DNA of 64,000 bases from Bacteroidota bacterium. GTDB taxonomy: Bacteria; Bacteroidota; Bacteroidia; Flavobacteriales_D; Crocinitomicaceae. The stretch is taken from the NCBI GenBank assembly GCA_016866255.1, contig VGMY01000002.1, positions 146,084-210,083 on the forward strand. Reading direction: 5' to 3'. A model generated the notes under the pieces. The model was not told the origin of the DNA and did no database searches. It was given only the letters and a program-made list of their open reading frames with translations. This document shows positions 27,094 through 35,164 of this stretch, piece after piece; within the stretch, counting starts at the first letter, position 1; each line of letters opens with the position of its first letter. The position numbers and the translations under genes were made by a program.

Positions 27094-27393
27094 GTGAAAA
27101 ATATTCTTACTACCGCTTTTGCCTTCGTTGTTTTAGCCTTGAACTTCGCTTTTGCGCAGCCTGCTTCGCCGTTAACGGTGATCGATGCTTCGAGCCCAAA
27201 TGCCTGTGATGGATCCGCTTCGATAACCAATCCAAACAACGTCATTACCAACACCATCGTTTGGTATTCTAGCTTCGGACTAAGTTGTTTTCTGGCAAAG
27301 GTTAATTTTGGGATTACGAGCGCTGCTCGTTTTCCGGGTGATGGACTCATTCCAAGCATAAAGTCCACCTTGCTATCGCAAGCTTCGGACTAA
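27094..27393 (+). pseudogene. Truncated secreted (T9SS/adhesin-like) gene cut by tandem array
   Basis: From GTG 27094 the frame encodes a clear signal peptide (KNILTTAFAFVVLALNFAFAQ) and about 35 mature residues including TVIDASSPNACDGSASI, a sequence style typical of the start of large Bacteroidota surface proteins with SprB-like repeats. At 27271 the coding sequence meets the first 110-base repeat and the frame ends at 27393 inside the second unit. A TTG start at 27067 overlapping the rimO stop is also possible. The rest of the gene is not visible downstream, so it has probably been lost. Alternatively a short 99-residue secreted peptide is really made. Confidence 0.6.
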
Positions 27394-27940
27394 GTTGTTT
27401 TCTGGCAAAGGTTAATTTTGGGATTACGAGCGCTGCTCGTTTTCCGGGTGATGGACTCATTCCAAGCATAAAGTCAACCTTGCTATCGCAAGCTTCGGAC
27501 TAAGTTGTTTTCTGGCAAAGGTTAATTTTGGGATTACGAGCGCTGCTCGTTTTCTCGGAAATGGACTCATTCCAAGCATAAAGTCCACCTTGCTTGCGCA
27601 AGGTTCGGACTAAGTTGTTTTCTGGCAAAGGTTAATTTTGGGATTACGAGCGCTGCTCGTTTTCCGGGTGATGGACTCATTCCAAGCATAAAGTCAACCT
27701 TGCTATCGCAAGCTTCGGACTAAGTTGTTTTCTGGCAAAGGTTAATTTTGGGATTACGAGCGCTGCTCGTTTTCCGGGTGATGGACTCATTCCAAGCATA
27801 AAGTCAACCTTGCTATCGCAAGCTTCGGCCTAAGTTGTTTTCTGGCAAAGGTTAATTCTGGGATTACGAGCGTTGCTCGTTTTCCGGGTGATGGACTCAT
27901 TCCAAGCATAAAGTCAACCTTGCTATCGCAAGCTTCGGCC
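27271..27940. repeat. 110-bp tandem array, six full copies
   Basis: Six head-to-tail units start at 27271, 27381, 27491, 27601, 27711 and 27821; a seventh stops after 10 bases at 27940. Most differ at only a few positions; the third unit is the most diverged. Each has two hairpins: ACGAGC-GCT-GCTCGT and CTTGC-TATC-GCAAG. The unit length is not a multiple of three, both strands carry stops, and there are no unique spacers, so it is neither a coding repeat nor a CRISPR. It fills the stretch between the truncated gene and tRNA-Lys; I see no gene in it. Confidence 0.95.
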
Positions 27941-27983
27941 TTTTTTGTTTTCTTCCTCATTAAAGCAAGCTTTATTCGGGGAA

Positions 27984-28019
27984 AACAAAAAAGTCCGCTT
28001 CGTACCGAAGTGGACTTCT
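27984..28019 (-). terminator. Intrinsic terminator after tRNA-Lys
   Basis: On the minus strand a 12-base stem AAGTCCACTTCG / CGAAGCGGACTT with a short GTA loop is followed by a T-run. It starts a few bases after the 3' end of the tRNA gene and fits its termination. Confidence 0.88.
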
Positions 28020-28023
28020 TTTG

Positions 28024-28096
28024 TGATTCCGCTGGGATTCGAACCCAGGGCCCATACATTAAAAGTGTATTGCTCTACCAGCTGAGCTACGGAATC
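28024..28096 (-). tRNA. tRNA-Lys (anticodon TTT)
   Basis: 73 bases with a seven-base acceptor stem GATTCCG/CGGAATC, D-arm GCTCAGCTGGTAGAGC, anticodon stem ATACA/TGTAT enclosing CTTTTAA (anticodon TTT), and T-arm GGGTTCGAATCCC. The discriminator is A and CCA is not encoded. It has its own promoter and terminator, so it is a single-gene unit. Confidence 0.97.
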
Positions 28097-28111
28097 GCTG
28101 ATTTGAGGGTG

Positions 28112-28140
28112 CAAATATAGGTATTTTTTTCCATAAGCAA
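28112..28140 (-). promoter_or_regulatory. Promoter of tRNA-Lys
   Basis: On the minus strand TTG (28140-28138), an 18-base spacer and TATATTTG (28119-28112) match the Bacteroidota consensus. The -7 box ends 15 bases before the mature tRNA 5' end. Confidence 0.7.
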
Positions 28141-28151
28141 TTTTCATTCAT

Positions 28152-28159
28152 TATTTTTG
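28152..28159 (+). promoter_or_regulatory. Probable -7 box for aroK
   Basis: TATTTTTG, six bases before ATG 28166, the same arrangement as at rimO. Confidence 0.5.
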
Positions 28160-28165
28160 AAGTGT

Positions 28166-28705
28166 ATGTTTAAACCCTTGTGTTTAGTTGGTTTGATGGG
28201 GAGTGGTAAATCAACCTTAGCTGCTACGGTAGGCGAAACTCTTGGTTGGAAGGTCCTTGATACCGATCGTTGGATTGAGGAGGAAGAAAAAAATTCAGTT
28301 CAACAAATAGTTGCTGCCAAAGGATGGGAATATTTTCGGGAAAAAGAGTCCGATTTCTGCCGTAATTTTAAAACTACAGGCCCTTGTCTTATATCAACCG
28401 GAGGAGGATTTCCTATGAGCCCATTCAATTTTCAATGGTTGTTCGATCACGCCTTAACCGTTTACCTCCAGGTTTCTCCTGAAATTGCAGCTGAACGCAT
28501 TTCCCGACAAGAATCTTTGCTTCCCGGTTCGCGCCCGCTAATGGGAGGGCTTAATAGTAAGGACTTATTAAATAAGCTCAGGAAATTGTATTGGGAGCGC
28601 GGTCCGATTTATGAAAAATTTCCATTTTCTGTCAATGCCGATGCACCGCTGGATCAGGTAGCTGAGGCGTTAGTAAAGATCTCGGCGATAGCCCAAACTG
28701 AATAA
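28166..28705 (+). CDS. aroK: Shikimate kinase
   Basis: 179 residues from ATG 28166. Walker A is GLMGSGKST near the N terminus, the shikimate-binding Asp-Arg pair is in DTDRWIEE, the second substrate motif is STGGGFPM, and the lid region contains SRPLMGG. It phosphorylates shikimate in aromatic amino acid synthesis. A TTG at 28157 is in frame but falls in the -7 box. The last 36 bases overlap the convergent barrel gene. Confidence 0.93.
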   Translation: MFKPLCLVGLMGSGKSTLAATVGETLGWKVLDTDRWIEEEEKNSVQQIVAAKGWEYFREKESDFCRNFKTTGPCLISTGGGFPMSPFNFQWLFDHALTVYLQVSPEIAAERISRQESLLPGSRPLMGGLNSKDLLNKLRKLYWERGPIYEKFPFSVNADAPLDQVAEALVKISAIAQTE

Positions 28706-29329
28706 AAAATTCAAGGGAGAATACGTAAGCGAGGAGTTACCTGTTGCGTTATTAGCAAAACCGAGGACAGAATAGGTCCCTGTCATATCGAAGTAAATAG
28801 TTCCCCTAATGGGAATCGTATATTTCATACCTCCTTGTATTCCGAGCGCCAAATAATAGTAATTTCCTTTCCTTTCATCTCCATTGCTTGGTAAGTACTT
28901 GCCTTCCCATGCATAATCTTCGTACTCTTTACGAGTCTGGTTGATTCCAACACCCAAAACGCTTCCTCCGTAAAGTCCAAAACCGTTGTCGTAATCGTTT
29001 AGCATGTACGAGCGAGTTCCGCCTTCAAAATAATACGTTGCGGATCTGTTTTGATAAGGTACGGTCAAGGTGTATGGAACCGTTGTAAGACTAATGGCTG
29101 TCATATTCGCATAATTCGTGTCTGCTCCTCCTGAGGGAAGATAGGCTGCACCGCGCACATAAAACGTCAAGTCACTGGATCTCGGTAATTCGAGACCTAA
29201 ATGAAACCCAAGAGGCTTGGAGCCCGTGCCTACACCGTTAAGAATTCCGGTTCCTCCTGAAATGCTAATTTGTCCAAGAGTGTAACAACACAAGCCAATA
29301 TATAAAACACTGGAAAACGCTTTAATCAT
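28670..29329 (-). CDS. Probable outer-membrane beta-barrel protein, function unknown
   Basis: 219 residues with a signal peptide (SVLYIGLCCYTLGQ) and alternating hydrophobic strands rich in Tyr and Gly, for example TFYVRGAAYLP, GFGLYGGSVLGVGINQT, YYYLALGIQGGMKY and a final SPLNFLFSLGYRRDLY, as in small eight-stranded barrels. No family recognised. It overlaps aroK tail to tail by 36 bases. Confidence 0.68.
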   Translation of the reverse strand: MIKAFSSVLYIGLCCYTLGQISISGGTGILNGVGTGSKPLGFHLGLELPRSSDLTFYVRGAAYLPSGGADTNYANMTAISLTTVPYTLTVPYQNRSATYYFEGGTRSYMLNDYDNGFGLYGGSVLGVGINQTRKEYEDYAWEGKYLPSNGDERKGNYYYLALGIQGGMKYTIPIRGTIYFDMTGTYSVLGFANNATGNSSLTYSPLNFLFSLGYRRDLY

Positions 29330-29358
29330 AACCTATTTACAAAGATACGCGACTTGTT

Positions 29359-29526
29359 TCACTTTTTTGACCATATTAACGCTTTTTTTGATTTTTTATT
29401 TCCGGCAAGCAGGTTGGCTGTCCAAATAAAAGCATATTGGGTACCTTGGCTGTAAGGCGTGCGGGTTTGCATTGTTTCGAATTCTTGACGGTTTATTCCA
29501 CCCATCCAGCGATTTTTATCTACCAT
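29359..29526 (-). pseudogene. Short open frame, possible C-terminal remnant of a lost gene
   Basis: The frame is open from 29586 and has an ATG at 29526 giving 55 residues (VDKNRWMGGINRQEFE, TPYSQGTQYAFIWTANLL, then a Lys-rich end). Composition looks protein-like upstream of the ATG too (LSKTARIELSLYLMVD), which suggests the tail of a larger gene whose front is gone. The source family was not recognised. It occupies the 280-base gap between the barrel and WbqC genes. Confidence 0.4.
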
Positions 29527-29609
29527 GAGGTATAAGGAAAGTTCAATTCGCGCAGTTTTGCTTAAGCAACTTTCATCAAGGGAACCTTAATTCTCAGATT
29601 TGACGATTC

Positions 29610-30197
29610 TTAACTCAGAATGATATTTCTTCCAAGTGGGCCTTCACAGCAAAGCAAGTCTAAAGCAGAAGCGTTATAAATGGTCGCTACCCTGGGTTGA
29701 AAAACTTGCTGATAGGAGGTGTGGGTTGCATGTCTAGTTAACCAATTTTTTTGGCGAAAATCACCGTCGTTGTAGGGAATAAATTCTTCGCTTTCTGAGG
29801 TTAGTATAGGTAGTTCCCAAACATGCATAAATAACGTGAGAATTTGGCGATTGAGTTCAATTAAACGTTCACAATCATGAAATATACAGGCTTCAATCTC
29901 AAACGCGTAGTGCTCAAAATAGGGAGAACGACCGTAAGCTGTTTTAATGGATTTCCAATGATTCCAACGCCATTTTGTTGCATCGTCAACAGTTATCGAA
30001 CCAAGCGTTTGTTTTCCATTTTTGTGGCATATGGGAACGACTAATTTGTGAAGTCCTGACGATCCCAAAATTTCACAGCGATTGCGAATGCTCTGTTTTA
30101 TCCAATGCTCGTGGCGGTCAATCAATACCACGTTGTTCGACACGCACATGGCTTTTAAGTAGCTAATTGATGGAAAATACGCTGTTGGAAACAGCAT
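29610..30197 (-). CDS. WbqC family protein
   Basis: 195 residues. The N-terminal FPTAYFPSISYLKAM and the ESIRNRC-like segment QSIRNRCEILGSSG followed by LVVPI match the WbqC-like family, whose members occur in polysaccharide loci and, in Bacteroidota, beside lepB. Biochemical role is unsettled. Its start overlaps the lepB stop by one base (TAATG). Confidence 0.8.
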   Translation of the reverse strand: MLFPTAYFPSISYLKAMCVSNNVVLIDRHEHWIKQSIRNRCEILGSSGLHKLVVPICHKNGKQTLGSITVDDATKWRWNHWKSIKTAYGRSPYFEHYAFEIEACIFHDCERLIELNRQILTLFMHVWELPILTSESEEFIPYNDGDFRQKNWLTRHATHTSYQQVFQPRVATIYNASALDLLCCEGPLGRNIILS

Positions 30198-32143
30198 TAT
30201 ACGAGATACTTAAACACCAAAACGAGTAAAACGATGCCCAGCGCAAAACCTATCCATTGAAGTGCGCTAAAGGAACCTTCTTGGCTCACGTTTTTAAAGA
30301 TGCGTTCTACACGGATTCCTTTGTAAGGGCTATTGGATAACCAAACCAACGAGGCGCGACCCACAATGTGGTCTTCGGGAACAAAACCCCAAACGCGGGA
30401 ATCAGCAGAATTGTAGCGGTTGTCTCCCATCATCCAATAATAATTCATGGCAAAAGTGTATTTGTCCCTTTTTACTCCGTCGATGTAAATACCATCCTTT
30501 CGTTCTTCTAGGGCGTGTCCCTCGTATGCGGAAATAATCCTTCTGTACCATGGGATATTTTGAGAGGTAAGATTTACGGTTACCCCTTTTTTCGGAACGA
30601 CAAATTTCTGAAAGTCCGTCATGGTATTGTTGACATAAAAATCTTTCGGAAAATAGTCGAGGTTTTCGATAAGTTCCTCGGGGCTTGGAATTCTTTTTGC
30701 CCGAGCATACGAGGGGCGATCAATATGTACCTCAAATTTCGCGGTCGGATAAGCCTCCTGAATCTGTTGTTTTTCGATAGGAGTGATATTTAACACATAG
30801 GGGGATGCTGAATCTCCTTCTTCAAAATCCATTCTCGATCCGTCTGGAGCATTTTCCAAGCCAAAATTATCCATCATTTCTTGAGAGGTCAAGGTGGTGC
30901 TAGCTTTACTAACATCCCACTTAAAGGCCATGTTATCAAATATCTTGGCAGGTTTTCCATTGCGGTATACCGTGGCGTTCTCAATTTTTATAACATCACC
31001 GGGCGTTCCTATACAGCGCTTTATGTAATTTTCCCGCTTATCAACAGGGCGATAGATGAGTCCGCCATGGTTCATACCCTCGGCGTATTCTTGCGAATAT
31101 ATGGGAAATAATCCGTTGCTTAAATTGGTCCGAGCCAAGGTACGCCAAGATTCGATGTTTTTCATGAAATCGATGAATTTCAAGGAATCGGAAGCGTTGA
31201 CGCCTTTTCCATACAGGTTGTTTTTAATTCGAAATTGCCAGGTGGCTTCTTGGTTGATTAATCCGTGGTAGTCGTGTCCCATTAAACCGTTTGGAATGCG
31301 CGGATCGTACACCGCCGTATCTCCGGAAGGGTAGTTAAATACCACAATGTCGTAGGGTTTTATTTTCCCAAATCCCGGTAACCTGAAGTAAGATCCCTTT
31401 TCAATCGTAAGATAAGAGGGAATGTTGATCCAGGGTACATTGTTGTGCACCAAAGGATAGGAGAGGGGGGTAACAGGAACTTTAGGGCCATAGGCAAGCT
31501 TGTTGACGAATAAAAAATCACCGACAAGCATCGTTTTTTCCATGGAGCCAGTAGGAATTTGAAAGGGTTCAAACACGTACGACCGAATGACTGTAGCGGC
31601 AACGAGGGCAAAAACCAAAGAATCTCCCCATTCCTTAACTCCGGTTTTACTCCCGACTTTCGCCTTACTGATTAATGAAAATAAAAATTGCAAAGCATGA
31701 CCTAACACAGGAAGGCACAAAAACAGCACTAGATGGTCTCCCCATTTTCGAGCTTCGAGTTCTTTTGCGTTATTCCAATTGGTATCTTTAACAGGTAGGC
31801 ACTTTTCGTCGCTTGCCATTTGATAATTCAAATAAAAGGGGAAGAAAATGCCTTGAAGCGTCTCTACAAGGGAAAATTTTCCAAACCTGCGAATCAAACT
31901 AAGGTTTGCTACCATCATCATTACTAAATGCACTCCGGGAAAAAGCAGCAGAAGAGTCCAGAATGGTTTTCCGTTGGTTAATTTAAAAACCAGATAATAG
32001 TTGTAGATGGGAATGTAGGCATGGGTTGGCTTAAGTCCCATTTTCTGACCTTCTTCGGTCGCTGCTAATTTAACAAAGAACCTGTTCCATTGACCAAGCA
32101 AGGGGTTAATAAGAATCAGTAGGTAGAAATAAATAAAGCTCAT
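30197..32143 (-). CDS. lepB: Signal peptidase I, large Bacteroidota form
   Basis: 648 residues, about twice the size of E. coli LepB. An N-terminal membrane domain of about 170 residues (YIPIYNYYLVFKLTNGKPFW, several helices) precedes the peptidase. Catalytic Ser200 is in QIPTGSMEKTM and the general base Lys375 in NYIKRCIGTPGD; about 175 residues separate them, against about 55 in E. coli, so a large insertion lies between. The late box MMGDNRYNSADSR is normal, and a C-terminal helix follows. It cleaves Sec signal peptides, including those of the T9SS cargo here. Fifth gene of the parA run. Confidence 0.93.
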   Translation of the reverse strand: MSFIYFYLLILINPLLGQWNRFFVKLAATEEGQKMGLKPTHAYIPIYNYYLVFKLTNGKPFWTLLLLFPGVHLVMMMVANLSLIRRFGKFSLVETLQGIFFPFYLNYQMASDEKCLPVKDTNWNNAKELEARKWGDHLVLFLCLPVLGHALQFLFSLISKAKVGSKTGVKEWGDSLVFALVAATVIRSYVFEPFQIPTGSMEKTMLVGDFLFVNKLAYGPKVPVTPLSYPLVHNNVPWINIPSYLTIEKGSYFRLPGFGKIKPYDIVVFNYPSGDTAVYDPRIPNGLMGHDYHGLINQEATWQFRIKNNLYGKGVNASDSLKFIDFMKNIESWRTLARTNLSNGLFPIYSQEYAEGMNHGGLIYRPVDKRENYIKRCIGTPGDVIKIENATVYRNGKPAKIFDNMAFKWDVSKASTTLTSQEMMDNFGLENAPDGSRMDFEEGDSASPYVLNITPIEKQQIQEAYPTAKFEVHIDRPSYARAKRIPSPEELIENLDYFPKDFYVNNTMTDFQKFVVPKKGVTVNLTSQNIPWYRRIISAYEGHALEERKDGIYIDGVKRDKYTFAMNYYWMMGDNRYNSADSRVWGFVPEDHIVGRASLVWLSNSPYKGIRVERIFKNVSQEGSFSALQWIGFALGIVLLVLVFKYLV

Positions 32144-32154
32144 TCTGCTGGGGT

Positions 32155-32871
32155 TTAGGGCTTAAAGTTAAGGACATCATCCATGGTAAACAAACCCTTT
32201 TTTCCTAAGAGAAATTCGGCTGCCAAAACAGATCCAACGGCAAAGCCATCGCGGTTGTGCGCCTGATGGGATAAACGAAGGGTGTCGATATGTGATTTTG
32301 CCTGTAAGACATGTGTACCAGGTACATCGGGAACTCGCGAGGCTTGAATGGGCAACACACCCGGTAAAATTTCGGAGCCTAGTCTCCATTCTTTCAGGGC
32401 CTCGTGTTCTGCAATAACGGCTTCTGCAAGCGTTATGGCAGTACCGCTCGGGGCATCTAATTTTTGCGTATGGTGGGTTTCCTCTAAGCTGATTTGATAG
32501 TCAACGTGATGGGATAGCATGCGGGAAAGATGAATGCATAATTTTTGAAATACGTGGACTCCTAAACTGAAGTTTGATGCGTACAATAAACTGCCTTGGT
32601 GTTGTTCTACAAAAGCTTTTACTTCGGTTATACGGTGGTTCCAGCCCGTTGTGCCAACAACGATGGGCAGGCCCAATGCTACAGCCTTTTGAATGTGGGG
32701 AATGGCAAGTTCAGGCCTCGAGAATTCAATCGCTACGTCAGCCGTCTTTTGCACTTCCTTCCCAAAACTGTTTTTTGAAGAATAGGTGGCGACGATCTCA
32801 TGACCTCGGGATTGCGCGAGTCGTTCGACGGTTTGACCCATTTTTCCGTAACCGATTAGTGCTATTTTCAT
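32155..32871 (-). CDS. dapB: 4-hydroxy-tetrahydrodipicolinate reductase
   Basis: 238 residues, a short but complete DapB. The NAD(P)-binding start is IALIGYGKMGQTVE, and the substrate motif is EETHHTQKLDAPSGTA, holding the catalytic His pair and Lys. It acts in lysine and meso-diaminopimelate synthesis, so it supports peptidoglycan. Lies 11 bases after DUF5683 in the parA run. Confidence 0.95.
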   Translation of the reverse strand: MKIALIGYGKMGQTVERLAQSRGHEIVATYSSKNSFGKEVQKTADVAIEFSRPELAIPHIQKAVALGLPIVVGTTGWNHRITEVKAFVEQHQGSLLYASNFSLGVHVFQKLCIHLSRMLSHHVDYQISLEETHHTQKLDAPSGTAITLAEAVIAEHEALKEWRLGSEILPGVLPIQASRVPDVPGTHVLQAKSHIDTLRLSHQAHNRDGFAVGSVLAAEFLLGKKGLFTMDDVLNFKP

Positions 32872-32882
32872 CCGACAAATGC

Positions 32883-33425
32883 TTATTTAAAGGTTAACTT
32901 TGCGCTGCAACCGATCCCCAGCGAATTGCCGTAGGGTGTAAAATTCAGCGACAGGTCTTTGGAAATGCTGAAGTTCAAAAAATGGGCTTCAACCGCAGCA
33001 TCCAAAATTTGAAATAGGTAAACTGCACCCACTCCCAAAATGGATACATCGCGGAGGCTTGCAAATTGTTCGTACAAGGAAAGAAGGGCATAGGTGTCAT
33101 AGTCCATCCACCTTGGGTTCAACGGCGGTCCGGTCTGTCGTGCGTTATACTCTGTTTTTAGGCTATTAACCGTGAGTTGATTTTGGATTAAGAGCCAGGT
33201 TGTTGCACCTAGGCCGGCGTAAATCAGCGGAACTTTCCAAAAAGCATGTTGGTGTTTTGTGGAATGAATGGAATTATAAATTTGCCCGAGTCCGGGAACC
33301 ATGGCAGACAATAAAGCTGTCTTTTTATAGGGATATAGGCTGTCCAACGCAGGATTTTTTTGCGGTTTTTGCGCTAAGGCATTCATGCCTAGCAGCGTTA
33401 AACTTAAGTAAAACAGGAGTTTCAT
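32883..33425 (-). CDS. DUF5683 membrane protein
   Basis: 180 residues with a signal peptide (LTLLGMNALAQ) and a hydrophobic core beginning KKTALLSAMVPGLGQIYN, the DUF5683 signature, followed by KVPLIYAGLGATTWLL. This family is common in Bacteroidota between parB and dapB, and its function is unknown. It overlaps the parB stop by four bases. Confidence 0.82.
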   Translation of the reverse strand: MKLLFYLSLTLLGMNALAQKPQKNPALDSLYPYKKTALLSAMVPGLGQIYNSIHSTKHQHAFWKVPLIYAGLGATTWLLIQNQLTVNSLKTEYNARQTGPPLNPRWMDYDTYALLSLYEQFASLRDVSILGVGAVYLFQILDAAVEAHFLNFSISKDLSLNFTPYGNSLGIGCSAKLTFK

Positions 33426-34270
33426 CCCTGTGTTAATTTATCAATCAGCGCGTTTCGTTGTGCCGTTGTCCGAAACGAGAGGATAAGTTGACCTTGACCT
33501 CGAAGACCTTCTTTTAATTTTACCGAGACCCCCAGGTTTGTTTTAAGCTGTTGCTCGATCGGTGATATAGCTGTTTTTGGTTTGCTTGACCTTGTGGGAT
33601 TACTTGTTTTATTTTGCCAATGTTCTGTTTCCCTAACCGAAAGATTTTTTTCCAAAACAGCGGTTAATGCCTCCAATTGTTGTTGTTCGTTGTTTATGCT
33701 CAGCAGAGCCCTAGCGTGTCCCATGGAAATTTTACCATCGCGAACGCATGCTTGAATCTTTGCAGGGAGTTTCAACAAACGCAAGTGATTGGTGATATCA
33801 GAACGGGATTTGGCTATTTTTTGACCAAGTTCCGTTTGCGTCATCTTGCATTCCTCGAGCAGTCGCTGGTAAGAAAGGCCTATTTCGATCGCATTCAAGT
33901 TTTCGCGTTGGATATTTTCCACCAAGGCCATTTCCAACATGCTCTGATCGTTGGCAATGCGAACGTATGCCGGAACTTCGGTGAGCCCTGCGATTTGTGC
34001 GGCACGGAACCTTCGTTCTCCCGAAATGATTTGAAATTTGTCCGCGTTTAATTTTCGCAGCGTTAAGGGTTGTATGATGCCCAATTCTTTAATGGACGAA
34101 GCAAGTTCATTTAAGGCTTCCTTGTCAAAGTCGGTGCGTGGATTGAATGGATTGGGGTGAATTTTACTGATGTGTACCGTGCTTGTTCCACCCGTGGTGG
34201 CGTTAGCCTCGTTCAAAAGAGCACTCAATCCCCTACCAAGGGCTGGATTTTTTCTACTGCTCGAAGTCAT
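33422..34270 (-). CDS. parB: Chromosome partitioning protein ParB
   Basis: 282 residues. N-terminal ALGRGLSALL, the CTP-binding ParB/Srx domain with ISGERRFRAAQIAG and ENIQRENLNAIE, then a helix-turn-helix (TELGQKIAKSRSDITNHLRLL) for parS binding, and a C-terminal dimerisation region. It overlaps parA by 17 bases. I did not see a convincing parS site near it by eye. Confidence 0.95.
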   Translation of the reverse strand: MTSSSRKNPALGRGLSALLNEANATTGGTSTVHISKIHPNPFNPRTDFDKEALNELASSIKELGIIQPLTLRKLNADKFQIISGERRFRAAQIAGLTEVPAYVRIANDQSMLEMALVENIQRENLNAIEIGLSYQRLLEECKMTQTELGQKIAKSRSDITNHLRLLKLPAKIQACVRDGKISMGHARALLSINNEQQQLEALTAVLEKNLSVRETEHWQNKTSNPTRSSKPKTAISPIEQQLKTNLGVSVKLKEGLRGQGQLILSFRTTAQRNALIDKLTQG

Positions 34271-35072
34271 TTTCTAGATCTAAAGTTTTATCGGAGTTAA
34301 TCATTTTGGTCAGGTTATTCTTTTGTAAAATTTCCCTTGCCAAGTTGAGGTAGTTGATCGCACCTTTGGAAGAAGCATCGTGCATGATCACGGGAATGCC
34401 GTGACTCGATGATTCTGATAAAGTAGTATTTCGGTGTACGATGGTATCGAAGACCATCTCTTGAAAATGCGTTTTGACTTCATCCACCACTTGATTTGCT
34501 AAACGCAAACGGGTGTCGTACATCGTTAACAGCATTCCTTCAATGGCCAGATCAGGATTTAAGCGAGTTTGAACTATTTTGACCGTATTTAATAATTTAC
34601 TTAATCCCTCCAAGGCAAAGTATTCGCATTGTACGGGAATCAATACCGAATCTGCTGCAGCAAGAGCATTGACCGTTATCAAACCGAGTGAAGGCGAACA
34701 ATCGATGAGAATTACGTCGAATTGGTCCGTGATTTTTGCAATCGCTTTTTTTAGCAGGTATTCGCGTTCGGGCATATCGATCATCTCGAGCTCAGCCCCG
34801 ACAAGATCGATGTGAGATGGCAAGAGGTACAGATGGGGAGAAGCGGTTTCAAGAAGTAAGTCGAAGGGGTCTGCTTGATTGACCAAACATTCGTAGATAT
34901 TATCTACGTTGGTAGGTTCAAAGCCAAGGCCGGAAGTGGAATTTGCCTGAGGATCTGCATCAATGATGAGCGTTTTATACTCCAATGCACCTAAACTGCC
35001 TCCCAAATTGATCGCGGTTGTTGTCTTGCCTACACCGCCTTTTTGATTCGCTATCGCGATGGTTTTTGCCAT
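34254..35072 (-). CDS. parA: Chromosome partitioning ATPase ParA/Soj
   Basis: 272 residues. The deviant Walker A motif KGGVGKTTTAINLG is at 11-24, Walker A' DADPQANSTSG and Walker B VILIDCSPSLG follow. ParA-ATP binds DNA and moves ParB-parS complexes. It leads the run parA-parB-DUF5683-dapB-lepB-wbqC and has a well-matched promoter. The C-terminal extension (SDKTLDLENDFEQ) is acidic. Confidence 0.96.
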   Translation of the reverse strand: MAKTIAIANQKGGVGKTTTAINLGGSLGALEYKTLIIDADPQANSTSGLGFEPTNVDNIYECLVNQADPFDLLLETASPHLYLLPSHIDLVGAELEMIDMPEREYLLKKAIAKITDQFDVILIDCSPSLGLITVNALAAADSVLIPVQCEYFALEGLSKLLNTVKIVQTRLNPDLAIEGMLLTMYDTRLRLANQVVDEVKTHFQEMVFDTIVHRNTTLSESSSHGIPVIMHDASSKGAINYLNLAREILQKNNLTKMINSDKTLDLENDFEQ

Positions 35073-35077
35073 AAGAA

Positions 35078-35107
35078 CAAATGTAGTAAATCATTCGGGT
35101 TGTTCAA
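35078..35107 (-). promoter_or_regulatory. Promoter of the parA operon (TTG-N19-TACATTTG)
   Basis: On the minus strand TTG (35107-35105), a 19-base spacer and TACATTTG (35085-35078) match the Bacteroidota consensus in sequence and spacing. The -7 box ends five bases before the parA ATG. Confidence 0.78.
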
Positions 35108-35140
35108 CATCCTAGGTTCTGAGATTCCAGCAATTTTACG

Positions 35141-35148
35141 TAAATTTG
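35141..35148 (+). promoter_or_regulatory. Probable -7 box for the FHA protein
   Basis: TAAATTTG, 16 bases before ATG 35165, divergent from the parA promoter. Confidence 0.45.
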
Positions 35149-35164
35149 ATAAGATATATAGTTG

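Noticed and set aside
27271..27940. CRISPR array
   Set aside because: Copies are 110 bases, almost identical, with no variable spacers and no cas genes nearby.
27787..28059. Minus-strand open frame across the array and tRNA region
   Set aside because: It covers the tRNA gene antisense and repeats whose length shifts frame; I treat it as chance, though the repeated peptide (about MSPSPGKRA) merits one database search.
33422..35107. parS site near parAB
   Set aside because: No convincing 16-base palindrome of the TGTTTCACGTGAAACA type found by eye.
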